A DNA stretch of 64,000 nt, taken from the NCBI GenBank assembly GCA_963970005.1, contig CAXAMN010013891.1:1012010-1076009 (forward strand), written 5' to 3'. Below are positions 45,895-55,367 of this stretch, piece after piece. The notes beneath the pieces are model-generated. The model worked only from the letters and a program-made list of their open reading frames with translations. It had not been told where the DNA came from and made no database searches. The stretch comes from Durusdinium trenchii. Lineage: Eukaryota; Sar; Dinophyceae; Suessiales; Symbiodiniaceae. The first letter of the stretch is position 1; each line of letters begins with the position of its first letter. A program made the position numbers and the translations under genes.

Positions 45895-47242
45895 CGACAA
45901 CGTATATCATGAGCGGTTGATGATTTGGCGTTCTAACCCCACCACCTGGTTTGTTCTGACACCTGATGGAGACTTCTACCAAGAAGACTGGTCAGGGTTG
46001 GGAGACGATGGACCCGTCAGTTTCAAGGTGAAGGGTAAGGGCATGGACTTCCAGTATTTTTCTCGGATCACCCAACCCGTCTATCGGTTTCGTGAGTACC
46101 CCGACGATGAGACCTTCAAGGGATACATCGAGCAAGCGTTGACTGAGTTGGGAGAGCTGGGAACGGGTACATTCTCTTGGACCCCCCGCAAGATCTACCA
46201 GATGGACGGTCGTGAAGTTGAAGCCAGTGAGTTTTTGGGGCGATTGTTGGTTCCTCGCAGGATCCGGAGGCGGGACGGTGGCGTACTCACCGGACCCGTC
46301 ACCCCGGCGGGTGAGGGCCATATGTGGGCAGCAGTGCATGACAGTCCGCATTTGGATCTTGGCAAGGAGGTGACCAGCGACTTGGACAAGGCAGTACAAG
46401 TTGACAGTACTCATGGGCATGAGACAGGCTGGACTCTGGTGAGATTGTTGAAGATCGAGAGTGCCCCGGCCTTCATCGAGGAAAGAGAGAAGCTGATGAC
46501 ATCCCGCCTGGAGGTTCGTGTAGGACTGACTGGAAAGGCCGGTGTCGAGAAAAAGACCGACACCAATGCAGAGGAGACGGAGGAGACCTCGGAAGATGCC
46601 AGAACCCTGAGCGTTTACTATGACGACCAAGGAGAACGCTACAGATCCTGGCGAGAGGCCACCAAGGATGCCAGGGAGTACGCCTACTCGGACTGGCCCC
46701 TAGAAGGCCCTCAGTCAGTCCTGCACTTGATGAAGTACATGTTGAAGAATGGTGGGAGCCCCAAGCAATGGCTGCAGATCTGGGCCAGACACAAAGGCGT
46801 GTATGAGAACGACCGGGCCATGCACGAGATGCGGCCCCTGTTAGAGTGCTTTGAACACGCAGGTTGCTATGATCAGCTCAACCTGGGAAGCTTGGCAAGC
46901 TTCCAGACCCTAGGCCGACGTGTGCAGAGCATTGTGGACGCCTACAACAGTGGGACCGCCTCCTCTCCAGATTGGGGCGCAGCAAAGATCATGTCTGGGT
47001 ACCAAGGACCAGAAGACCTGGTGTCTCCGAACCTCAGGTCATGGGCAGCCAAGAAAGGCAAAGAAGAAGTGGAGTTGGCAGCAGCTCGTACCAAGATGAG
47101 AGAGTACAAGAAGTTGCAAGCTCCAGTGGAAGATGCTGCAGCTGGTGCGGTGGCTGATGGAAACTTGCCCGCAGGCGGAGTGGTTGCAAAGCCCAAGAAG
47201 AGAGCCAAGGCGAAGCAACTTGCTCCGCCTGGTGATCAATGA
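45809..47242 (+). CDS. Gag-like ORF1 of the DIRS-like element
   Basis: 477 codons from the ATG at 45809. No zinc knuckle and no clear motif. The N-terminal third is a mixed beta-type sequence (QVAIVWYSDDNVYHERLMIW), the middle is acidic (NAEETEETSEDA) and the C-terminal tail is basic (KPKKRAKAKQ). Position and composition suit a DIRS ORF1/Gag, which is normally poorly conserved. Its stop overlaps the next start as ATGA (47239-47242), implying coupled translation. Confidence 0.7.
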   Translation: MTHLRARADAEEVLSIRHPGQVAIVWYSDDNVYHERLMIWRSNPTTWFVLTPDGDFYQEDWSGLGDDGPVSFKVKGKGMDFQYFSRITQPVYRFREYPDDETFKGYIEQALTELGELGTGTFSWTPRKIYQMDGREVEASEFLGRLLVPRRIRRRDGGVLTGPVTPAGEGHMWAAVHDSPHLDLGKEVTSDLDKAVQVDSTHGHETGWTLVRLLKIESAPAFIEEREKLMTSRLEVRVGLTGKAGVEKKTDTNAEETEETSEDARTLSVYYDDQGERYRSWREATKDAREYAYSDWPLEGPQSVLHLMKYMLKNGGSPKQWLQIWARHKGVYENDRAMHEMRPLLECFEHAGCYDQLNLGSLASFQTLGRRVQSIVDAYNSGTASSPDWGAAKIMSGYQGPEDLVSPNLRSWAAKKGKEEVELAAARTKMREYKKLQAPVEDAAAGAVADGNLPAGGVVAKPKKRAKAKQLAPPGDQ

Positions 47243-49176
47243 TGGATGATGATGAGAGGCCCTCCAAGACCTCCCAAGAACCAAAGGGGGTCTCTCAGAG
47301 GCTAGCAGCATTGGGGGGCAACAAGCCGGATCCTTCGAGTCGCTCCCGTGACCTTTTTCCTCTGCCAGTCCCTCAGGTGCCAACCTCCCCGAGACGGGGA
47401 AGCCGGAGGTCGCAGCAGAGGAGTGACCGTCGACAGAGACACATGACTACGGTCAAGGAGGCCGTGGAAGGACTCAATTGGATGGCTGGACACACTTTTT
47501 TGCATGGTACAGTTGGAGAGCCAGATGCTTTACAGGTGGAGGTTCTTCAGAGAATTCAAGACCTTGCCCTTGACGCCGGACGGCTGGGCAGCCTGGAACG
47601 AGTTCCCAGTCCTGAGGCAGTCCTTGGGGAGCTGCTCAAGGGGAAATCAGAATATAGCAGGCCTGATATCCCTGTTGCTTTAGCCCCCTACAACCTCGAG
47701 CGTATCTCGTTGCCGAGCAGCTTGCATGACCTTCCTGAGGCCAAGGACTTGTTGCCGGTCGATGCCCGTCGATTTTTGTTGGGAGAAGAGCTCATGCTTA
47801 GGGATGGGGAGATTGTGGACACCCCCAAACCTTATTGGGATCCTGTCTTGGCGAACAACAAACACCACTATAGGAGCTTCATTCAAAAGTTGGATAGTAT
47901 AGGTCTTTTGCAGTACACCCAGAAGCCGAAGAATCAAGTTGGGGCATTTTTTGTTCACAAGAGCGACAAGCAGAGAATCCGGCTGATTGTAGACGCCAGG
48001 TCTACTAACGCTTTGTTTAGGGACCCCCCAGGGGTAGAACTATGTTCAAGCGAAGGATTCAGTCGCATCGAGTGCGAAGTGCCTGACAACATCCTTCCGG
48101 GCAGTCCAGAGTTTGCGAAGGAGCTTCAATCGATGGAGCTGCACATCGGATTGTCAGACGTGAAGGACTGTTTTCACCGGCTGAAACAACCTAGATGGTT
48201 GGCGGAATACTTCTGCTTCAAACCTGTTCGTGCGCACTGGGTTGGGATGGCTGGGAAGGAACTAGAGGGAGTGAAGTTGGGTAGCAACGACATTATCTAT
48301 CCAATGCCTGGGAGTTTATGCATGGGTTTTTCTTGGAGCCTTTATTTTTGCCAACAGATCAATGAGCATCAGTGTGCATTGACAAAGAGCTTGAGAGACT
48401 CCACACTCATCTCAGACAAAGGGAGGCCCGTGGTTTTCAGAAGTCAGAAGTGTCGAGAACAAGAACAGACCACGACAAGACACTATGTCTACGTGGACAA
48501 CCTGGGAGTGGTATCCCCCCATCGTGCAGTAGCCTTGACGGCCCTTGAGGAACTTGACGACCACTTTGGGCGGAAGGGATTGCTGCTTCATCCAGGAGAA
48601 GTGCACAGTGAAGAGACTAAAGCTTTGGGGACTATACTGGATGGTAGGAACCTCTGTTCTCGTATATGCCCTGAGCGTTATCATCGAGTCCGACAGAGCA
48701 TTAGAGGCTTGTTGATGCGGAAGAGGGTGACAGGTCAGATGCTAGAGGTAGTGATTGGACATGCAACATTTTGTGCATTAAACAATCGGATGTTGTTGGC
48801 CGTTTTTCACAATAGTTACAAGTACATCAGGGCCCACTACTTCGAAGCAGCAAGACTTTGGGATACAGCCCGAGCCGAGCTATCAGCCTTCGCAGGACTG
48901 ATGATCTTCTTGCGCGCCGACTGGTGGAGGCCCTGGAACAACATGGTCTGCAGCAGTGATGCTAGCCTCACAGGGTTTGGCGTTTGCACTTCGTTTTGGG
49001 ACAGGGTTGATGTTCAGTCAGTTGGTAGGCAAAAAGAACGCAATAGGTTCAGACGTAAAGAAAGTCACTCAGCTAGAGAGTCTTCGTTGACGGCAGCCGG
49101 GTTCGTTCGGGACGACATCACGGGTGCATGGAAGACCGGAGCGGAGAGATCTCAGCAGAAGAGTATTTGGACCTGA
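47239..49176 (+). CDS. Reverse transcriptase ORF of the DIRS-like element
   Basis: 645 codons. RT motif A is LSDVKDCFHRL; motif B is the PGSLCMGFSWSLYF region; motif C is YVYVDNLGVV, with Asn where most RTs have the second Asp (aac at 48499-48501). The finger region has FFVHKSDKQRIRLIVDARS. It continues into the start of RNase H (SSDASLTGFGVC, first catalytic Asp), then runs out of frame at 49176. The rest of RNase H is in the next frame, starting about 49128, so a -1 shift or a one-base loss separates them. Confidence 0.85.
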   Translation: MMDDDERPSKTSQEPKGVSQRLAALGGNKPDPSSRSRDLFPLPVPQVPTSPRRGSRRSQQRSDRRQRHMTTVKEAVEGLNWMAGHTFLHGTVGEPDALQVEVLQRIQDLALDAGRLGSLERVPSPEAVLGELLKGKSEYSRPDIPVALAPYNLERISLPSSLHDLPEAKDLLPVDARRFLLGEELMLRDGEIVDTPKPYWDPVLANNKHHYRSFIQKLDSIGLLQYTQKPKNQVGAFFVHKSDKQRIRLIVDARSTNALFRDPPGVELCSSEGFSRIECEVPDNILPGSPEFAKELQSMELHIGLSDVKDCFHRLKQPRWLAEYFCFKPVRAHWVGMAGKELEGVKLGSNDIIYPMPGSLCMGFSWSLYFCQQINEHQCALTKSLRDSTLISDKGRPVVFRSQKCREQEQTTTRHYVYVDNLGVVSPHRAVALTALEELDDHFGRKGLLLHPGEVHSEETKALGTILDGRNLCSRICPERYHRVRQSIRGLLMRKRVTGQMLEVVIGHATFCALNNRMLLAVFHNSYKYIRAHYFEAARLWDTARAELSAFAGLMIFLRADWWRPWNNMVCSSDASLTGFGVCTSFWDRVDVQSVGRQKERNRFRRKESHSARESSLTAAGFVRDDITGAWKTGAERSQQKSIWT

Positions 49177-49826
49177 GCGGATGGACATTGAATCATGAGT
49201 TCGAAGAAGTGCCAGCCCGATTGTTGAGGAAAGAGTTGTGGCAGCCAAAGCTCTGGGGCAAGTGGTGCCATCCAGAAGGCATCATCACCTTAGAGGCGCA
49301 GGCTGCGGTGAAGGCGTTGCGTCGGGTGGCGTTGAGCCGATATGGTTCTCAGATCCGGCAGTTGTTTCTTTTGGACAACATGTCATTGACGTTGGCGCTT
49401 GAAAGGTGTAGGAGTCGGCAGTTTGGGCTCTTGAAACAGGTGAGGCTTTTTAATTCCTACTGCATAGCAAGGGGCATACAACCGTGTTTCCGTTGGATTC
49501 CTAGTGAGTTGAACAATGCAGATGAACCATCGCGATACAATACAGATGAACCCTCTAAGTTGCTCACCTCCAACATACCACAGGGGAAGCTCCCTGTGCC
49601 ACATGGCGCCCAAGAGGACACGTGTTTTGCACCTGCCAGTGGAAGAGCCTCCAAAGAAAGCCGCTCGCGTTCAGCGAGTGTTGAGCCCGGGCCGAAGCAC
49701 ACAGACCAATCGACCTCCTCGCAAGGAAAGCTCGCTGAAGTGCACAGAGACCCAAGAGTTGCTGGCAACGAAAGGAGTGCTGGGAAAGGTTCCGACCTTG
49801 GAGAACCGGGGAAGAGAGAACCATGA
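49128..49826 (+). CDS. RNase H C-terminal part of the DIRS-like element
   Basis: The frame continues the RNase H fold: EFEEVPARLLRKELWQ, the ITLEAQAAVKAL helix with its Glu, LFLLDNMSLTLALE and FRWIPSELNNADEPSR. After that comes a Ser/Lys-rich tail without recognised motifs. The ATG at 49128 could be a start, but it sits inside the domain. The stop overlaps the recombinase start as ATGA (49823-49826). Confidence 0.8.
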   Translation: MEDRSGEISAEEYLDLSGWTLNHEFEEVPARLLRKELWQPKLWGKWCHPEGIITLEAQAAVKALRRVALSRYGSQIRQLFLLDNMSLTLALERCRSRQFGLLKQVRLFNSYCIARGIQPCFRWIPSELNNADEPSRYNTDEPSKLLTSNIPQGKLPVPHGAQEDTCFAPASGRASKESRSRSASVEPGPKHTDQSTSSQGKLAEVHRDPRVAGNERSAGKGSDLGEPGKREP

Positions 49827-50957
49827 CGTCGACCCGGAACTCCGTGTCAAGCAGTTCAGACAGCAGCAGCGAGCCCGACCTGGCGAAGAAGAAGAAGAGA
49901 AGCTTGCACAGCCGTGCCAAGTACCGGAGAAGAAAGTACGTCGTCATGGAGGGCAAGACCAGTGGAGACCTGACACTGCTGGAAAGAAAGGCCATAGGCA
50001 CCGCCTCAGAGAAGATGTACCAGAAAGAGTTGAAGGCCTTCATGGACTATGCCGGATGCCGCGGCCTGAACCTGAAAGAGGGCGAGACCGTGGACCGCTT
50101 GATGGTGCAATACATGAATCATTGCTATCTGGCTGGCCACCAGGCCTATGTTGGGGACAGGCTCATTGCAAGCTGGATGCACCACTATCCGGAGTACAGC
50201 AAGTCCGGGGTCAGGAAGATCCCAAGAGCCCTTCGATGTCTGAAAGGGTGGAGACGTCTGTGCCCTGGCCGCTCGCGGGTGCCTTACCCCCTGAGCGTGT
50301 GGTGCGCCGTGTGCCCTGGCATGTTTGATGATGGAACATGGATTTCCCACGATGGCCGTTTTTGTGACGCTAGCCCTCTCCACCTACAGCCGCCCTTCAG
50401 AGCTTTTGAGGCTGAAGACATTCAGCCTCGTGCGACCAGCGCCGGGAGTGACTGGGAGCTGGAGTCTTTTGTTGAGCCCAGAAGAGTTGCAGGAGCCATC
50501 CAAGACGGGAGATTTCGACGTGAGCATCCTGTTGGACTCTCCCTATACCAACTGCTGGGCTGGGAAGATTCTGAAAACAATGAAGGCCAATAAGAGCGGA
50601 AACAGTCCTCTCTGGGACTTCGACTATGGCCAGTACCTGGCAGTGTTCAAAAAGTGTGCCAAGCAGATGAACGTGCCCCTCGAGCCCTACCACACCAGAC
50701 ACAGCGGACCTTCGATCGACAGAAGTCGAAAATACAGAAGTCAGCTGGAAGTGCAAAAGAGGGGACAGTGGAAGAGCACAAAGTCGTGCGTGCGGTACGA
50801 GAAGGCCGCCCGCCTGGCCCGGAGTTGGGAGCAGGTACCGGAGAGGACCCGGGACTACGCCCTGGCTTGCGAGGCAAAGTTCGACGACATCATGCTTGGA
50901 AAGAAGAAGTGTCCAGACTCAAGCCGCCTCGGAGAAATGTCAAAGGACACTACGTAG
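49823..50957 (+). CDS. Tyrosine recombinase of the DIRS-like element, frame break inside
   Basis: The N-terminal part is read from ATG 49823: a Ser-rich and Lys-rich leader, then the SAM-like core-binding region (GTASEKMYQKELKAFMDYAG). The catalytic part is in the +1-shifted frame: TYSRPSELL (Arg at 50391), YHTRHSGPS (Arg at 50697) and CVRYEKAARL (Tyr at 50796). The shift must occur in 50295-50325, where GCC-GTGT-GCC suggests a small insertion (7 bases would fit). Either this copy is broken or the shift is programmed; I favour broken. The recombinase would circularise or integrate the cDNA. Confidence 0.8.
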
Positions 50958-51673
50958 CAGACCTTTTCTCCGGATGCGGTGGAGTCGCCTTGGCTTGTGA
51001 GAGACTAGGTTTTGTTAGCAAGCAGTGGGACATCAGGCTCGGTCATCAATGTGATTTGACAAGCCGCAATGTTTTGTACAAGTTGAAATGCGACATCAAA
51101 GCAGGCAAAATCATTGCAGTCATGATGGCTCCACCTTGCAACAGTTTTTCAGTCGCTCGCGACCGGACCAAGGTCATTCGGACACGTGAATATCCATGGG
51201 GAATACCTTCAGTATTTTTGACAGACAGTGAGTTGGAAAACATACAACTGGGCAATGCGTGTTTCAAGTCATGTTTCGCTTTGATCAAGCTTCTGGACAA
51301 ATATCGGATTCCGTGGATCTTGGAAAATCCAGCAAGTTCAAAGTGTTGGTATTTACCTGCTTGGGACAGAGTTTGCTCACAGACGCACGTTCATGCAGTG
51401 TACACCGATTTTTGCCGGTTTGGGACCAGATGGAAGAAACACACAAAATTTGTTTGTGGAAACATCGAATGGGATGATCTACATCGGGTCAACCAACAAT
51501 GCAATGGTCGTGGCATTTGTATGGTTACAGGCAAACCTCATTTCCAACTCACTGGTAAGGGACCTGGAGGACGCAACTGGACTGAGATAGCTCAACCTTA
51601 CCCCAGCAAACTCTGTTCAGCACTTGCGCACGCATTGACTGCACCACATCATTACAATTATATTACTTACTGA
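50921..51673 (+). CDS. Methyltransferase-like domain of the DIRS-like element
   Basis: The frame has no upstream ATG and overlaps the end of the recombinase, so the start is approximate. Motifs: YVADLFSGCGGVALA (SAM-binding motif I, Asp at 50960), MMAPPCNSFSVAR (PPC, Cys at 51137, as in C5-cytosine methyltransferases) and WILENPASS (ENP motif). DIRS elements are known to carry a methyltransferase domain of unproven role. It is shorter than a full C5 enzyme, and no target-recognition domain is evident. Confidence 0.75.
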   Translation, partial: KPPRRNVKGHYVADLFSGCGGVALACERLGFVSKQWDIRLGHQCDLTSRNVLYKLKCDIKAGKIIAVMMAPPCNSFSVARDRTKVIRTREYPWGIPSVFLTDSELENIQLGNACFKSCFALIKLLDKYRIPWILENPASSKCWYLPAWDRVCSQTHVHAVYTDFCRFGTRWKKHTKFVCGNIEWDDLHRVNQQCNGRGICMVTGKPHFQLTGKGPGGRNWTEIAQPYPSKLCSALAHALTAPHHYNYITY

Positions 51674-51731
51674 GTGACTTCTACAATTCTGGAGAACATA
51701 CCTGTTTTTGGAATGACTTTGGAAGAAAAAA

Positions 51732-51741
51732 NNNNNNNNNN
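51732..51741. other. Assembly gap (10 N)
   Basis: Ten Ns 58 bases after the methyltransferase stop. The size is probably nominal. Confidence 0.98.
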
Positions 51742-51835
51742 ACTCGAGAAACTGAAGCCGCCAAAAAGTGAGGGATGATGTGCAGTCTATGTTTGGTAAT
51801 AGTCACATATACATTTACCGTCATTGACTCCATTT

Positions 51836-51884
51836 ATGACACTAATGTACGCATAACATGGTATATATACATGGCTGTTCTGGG
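51836..51884 (-). repeat. Hairpin-element family 1, degenerate single arm
   Basis: CACTAATGTACGCATAACATGG to CTGTTCTGGG (written with breaks here) resembles the right arm of copy A: the order TGTAGGCATA, CATGG, then CTGGG is kept with changes. Confidence 0.4.
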
Positions 51885-51941
51885 TAATGTCCTTCGTTGA
51901 AACCCGGGATCTCTCAGCGTGTTTCTTCTTCTGCGCGGTAA

Positions 51942-52166
51942 CTGATTGATGCTGATTGCCCCGATCTTGTGCGTGAGTCGATCGTCCAAAGATGTCTCGT
52001 CTATCGTTTGAGGAAGAGCGACTTGGAGAAGGACCTGAAGTGTTTCGAAGCTGAAGATGTCTCGTCCATCATGGAGCCTTACGAGAAGCAGGCCTCGGGT
52101 TTTTGGGCAGAGCAGCACATGAAGAATTTCCCTGCAAAGAAACACAACTGGCCCAAGGGAGGTTAA
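51942..52166 (+). CDS. Possible terminal exon, unrecognised protein
   Basis: A frame open from 51942 to TAA at 52166 reads RCLVYRLRKSDLEKDLKCFE, then AEDVSSIMEPYEKQASGFWA and ends KKHNWPKGG. Charged, helix-like and with no repeat character, it looks like real coding sequence. It lies just beyond the DIRS-like element, so it may be the 3' part of a host gene whose upstream exons are separated by the insertion. No acceptor is certain. Confidence 0.35.
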   Translation: MIDADCPDLVRESIVQRCLVYRLRKSDLEKDLKCFEAEDVSSIMEPYEKQASGFWAEQHMKNFPAKKHNWPKGG

Positions 52167-52231
52167 GTCTGTCTGAGGGATGAATGTACTCGGGATGTCA
52201 GGATAAACTAATAAAACCATATTTATATATA

Positions 52232-52318
52232 CCAGTACCTTCCAAGTCCGGTGGTTTTGGGACACTCCGAATAAGCTTTAAGAGGCTATTGATAGACACC
52301 TCTTGGTGTCGGTCCTGG
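52232..52318. mobile_element. Hairpin element family 2, 87 bp, copy X
   Basis: CCAGTACC at the left and GGTCCTGG at the right, flanked by TA on both sides (52230-52231 and 52319-52320). The whole length matches the reverse complement of 54561-54647 with a modest number of differences. Confidence 0.75.
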
Positions 52319-52837
52319 TATATATATAATACCTAAAGTCTTGGCAACAGTGGATGTTCTGACCTCTGGCATGCCACCGAACAATCCAAGTGAACATCGT
52401 TGGATACGGCACGGCACGTCGGTTCCCAGTGGATGATGTGGATGCAAGTCTACCATTCCTGTCAGAATGTGTGTCAGTCATCAAGTGAAAGGTTTTACTG
52501 GGACACAGGAGCCCTGTAGTCTACAGACTTGAATATACCTCTTGGAAGTCAAGCGCCTTTTGTTATTTTTTGGCCTCTCAGGTTTTCTGAACCAACCAAC
52601 GGTTTGACCAGACATTGGGGTGTGAGCGCACACCTTTGTGGACTGGTTTCCAGATCATCCATCCGCATGCCGGATTCTCTCCTGCCGCAGTTTCCTCGAG
52701 ACCATTCCAACATGGCGTTCCTTTCTTCAAAAGAAAAACACTATATATGTGCAATTACTATGGCTACTCCAGCTCCAAATCGCACTGTTCCACAGCTCCT
52801 CCAGCTCCTCTCCACCGGGCACGTGCAGTCGCTTGCA

Positions 52838-52939
52838 CCAGTCGGGGTCTCGAGGCGATCCAGGAGTTGCGGCAGCAGCTGAACGACACCGTCGCGAGCG
52901 TTCGCTTAGAGGAGCGTGGATGGGACGACCGGAAGCTGT
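52838..52939 (+). CDS. Exon-like patch (tentative)
   Basis: After GCTTGCACCAG, a frame reads LEAIQELRQQLNDTVASVRL, then EERGWDDRKL and a stop at 52937-52939. Coiled-coil-like and coding in appearance; protein not recognised, no linked exons found. Confidence 0.25.
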
Positions 52940-52944
52940 GATGG

Positions 52945-54560
52945 CGGGAGACATCGGAGACATCGGAGACGGTCGTTGGAGATGTTGTTTTGAGGTACCA
53001 TCTAAAACTTACCCAGCTGATAGCAGCACAAGAGAGACTGACACCTTGTGTTCATTTCGCGCGCGCAGCCAGCCACACAGAACCGGCGCCAACACGTTGC
53101 GCGCAAAACGCCCTCTGATACCAGCACCAGTACCCTATCACGACAGCCACACAGCCAGCTCACCGCATCGGTCTCAGCACTCAGCGCCGCTATCAGCAAT
53201 GACACCTTGTCTTAACAACGCGCGCACAGCCAGCTCATTCCTATTTGAAGCAAGCATCCCATTGCTATTACTATCTATGGAAAAACGGTGCCCAAGATGT
53301 TCACCTACCGTCCTGGTTGGAGAGGTTTTACCCTATTTATAGGTCGCAGTAGTTATGGTCCATGACCTATCACCTTGTTCGATTATGTTGGCACGTAGAA
53401 GTGTGGTTTGAGTTTTGGAAGTCACCATCAAAACCTACGAGTTGGACCGGATCAAAGCCATACAGATGTTTCAAGAATCATCGGGGCAGCAGGGCGGGAT
53501 GGGAGGTGGAACGCCGGCCAAATGCACATGTGGGACACGGCAACCAAATGAGGAATTCCTTGTTCAAAGAGACATCGGACAGCAACATCTGGCCTTGACC
53601 CATGGAAAAACGTTCTGTTTTTTTTCGCTAGGGATAGAACAAATACAAATGCTTCCCCCCTTCTGGTTCAGGCCGTGTTTTGAGACACCCTTTGAGAGGG
53701 CGACAAAATCGCAGCACATGACTGTATGTACGTCAACTCTGAAGGTGTATGTACGTATGTACCCTGTGGAAAACTCACATCCCTGAAAACTACTGGTTTG
53801 TAGAGGAAAAACGTCTTCCAAAGATCAATGCGACCCGGGTCCCCTGTGGGCCTCTTCGGGAGTGTATGTATGAAGATAACATGTTTCTGGTGCCTTCAGG
53901 AGCCAGGGGAGGCCACAGACGAGTCCAAGCCTGCATCTTGATTGCAGCGGTGTACCAGTGTACCGGGTACCGTTCCGCTTGGCAGAGACAAGGCATTCAG
54001 TCAATCAATATTGCAGCACTAACTGAAACCGTGTCCTTTGTAAGAACAAGTCACAAGTCGTTTGGATTGTTCGCCTGACTATGACTTCAGAGAATCCACA
54101 AACCGACCCGAGTCACTCGCGACAGCCTCACTGAAAAACCTAGACAGAGCCAGTCAAACGCCTCACTTGACCTTTTGGATATCCAAACGTTGTGAGAGAG
54201 CACTTAACATCACTTAAGCAAAACAAGTTTCCATAGTGTGTTTAAGGGAGGATCCTCCACTCCCAATGTCCCTGCTTTCTGAAAAATCGTACCGATCCTG
54301 CAAGAAACACGTCCACGTACATGAGCATTGTTCAAAACCTAGGGGTTCATATTTAGTATGGTCATAAGGACACTCTGTGTGTCCTGACATGAAGTGGTTT
54401 TGAAGAACGCTCACATGATTGAGTTCCAACTGTGCATTCATTTCATGCGCTTTTGAAGAGACCTTCTGCCAAAAACACTTCTAGAAGCTTATCAACCTCT
54501 CAACCTTCCGGAAGGGTCGCACGGTGAGGGGGCGGGAGGAAAACCGGAAAACCACCTATA
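52945..54560. other. Stretch without a secure gene
   Basis: One more coding-looking patch lies near 53420-53520 (EVTIKTYELDRIKAIQMFQE, then a Gly-rich run) without splice-bounded ends. Nothing else recognised. Confidence 0.3.
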
Positions 54561-54647
54561 CCAGGACAGACACCAAGAGGTGTCTACAAATAGCCTCTAA
54601 AAGCTTATTCAGAGTGTCCAAAAACCACCGGACTTGGAAGGTCCTGG
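54561..54647. mobile_element. Hairpin element family 2, 87 bp, copy Y
   Basis: Same length as copy X and in the opposite orientation. CCAGGACA at the left, GGTCCTGG at the right, TA on both sides (54559-54560 and 54648-54649). Confidence 0.75.
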
Positions 54648-55155
54648 TACCGGTTCTCTTCATCGACCTCCCTCTCAGCTCGCTTGCGTACTCACCCCTC
54701 TCCGAGATCTCTCTCACCTCCACGCGTCGTGACGCGATCGACCGAGGTCTGGGTCCGTTTGGAATGGAATCCTTCTGGCCGCGCCTCCTATTTCTACCGT
54801 CAGGTCCGACCCGAGGAGCGACCGGGACCCGGGACCCGGGACCCGACTTGGTTTCGGAGGTTTTAGAGCGTTGGCACCGGAGAAGTGGCGCAACATGGTC
54901 ATCAAGCATCATAAAGCTATTGGCCTATATAGGTATATGGAGATGACCAGATTAATATGGTTTTCTGTTTGCTGAGTGCTGTGTGAGCCCATGGGTAAGA
55001 GTTTGAGTTGGCATATGCCAGGATGGTGTGCAATTCCTGCTTGGTTTGGTACATACACACACATATACGCTTAAAAACCCCACTATGGAATGATCTCCTG
55101 ACTTGTTTGTTGTCAAGGTCAAGTAGCACAAACCACCCTAAGAAGGTATCTACAG

Positions 55156-55309
55156 TGTTGACTTCCATGAGTGCCGCAACCATGTCTTCCTTCCAGGTGC
55201 AAGCATATCGATCGTCGTATCCGCAGGGACATTCATCGGCTGGAGCTGAAAAGGATCGCCCGATGGGTTTTTGATCGACTGGAGTCGGTCGGCTACCGGT
55301 GTTTCGACA
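55156..55309 (+). repeat. 5' LTR of element 2 (154 bp)
   Basis: Matches 62710-62863 without a difference seen by eye; TG...CA ends. Contains palindromic ATCGAT and a CGATCGTCG block. Not similar to the LTR of element 1 except near the 3' end, where both have a CTACCG block before CGACA. Confidence 0.93.
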
Positions 55310-55310
55310 T

Positions 55311-55322
55311 TGGTAGCGGAGC
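55311..55322 (+). promoter_or_regulatory. Primer-binding site of element 2
   Basis: TGGTAGCGGAGC, one base after the 5' LTR and identical to that of element 1. Predicted to pair with the 3' end of the initiator methionine tRNA. Confidence 0.85.
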
Positions 55323-55367
55323 CTCGGCCAAAACGGTCGAGGCTCCGAGTAGGAACTCGGCGCCGCC

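Larger units (their letters stand above)
45553..51673 (+). mobile_element. DIRS-like tyrosine-recombinase retroelement (coding extent)
   Basis: In order on the plus strand: small membrane ORF, Gag-like ORF, reverse transcriptase, RNase H, tyrosine recombinase, methyltransferase-like ORF. RT-RNase H plus tyrosine recombinase plus methyltransferase without DDE integrase or protease is the DIRS signature. Consecutive frames overlap, twice by ATGA. I found no inverted or split terminal repeats, so the real ends lie outside these coordinates; a 10-N gap at 51732 may hide the right end. At least two frame changes fall inside conserved domains, so the copy may be defective. Confidence 0.85.
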
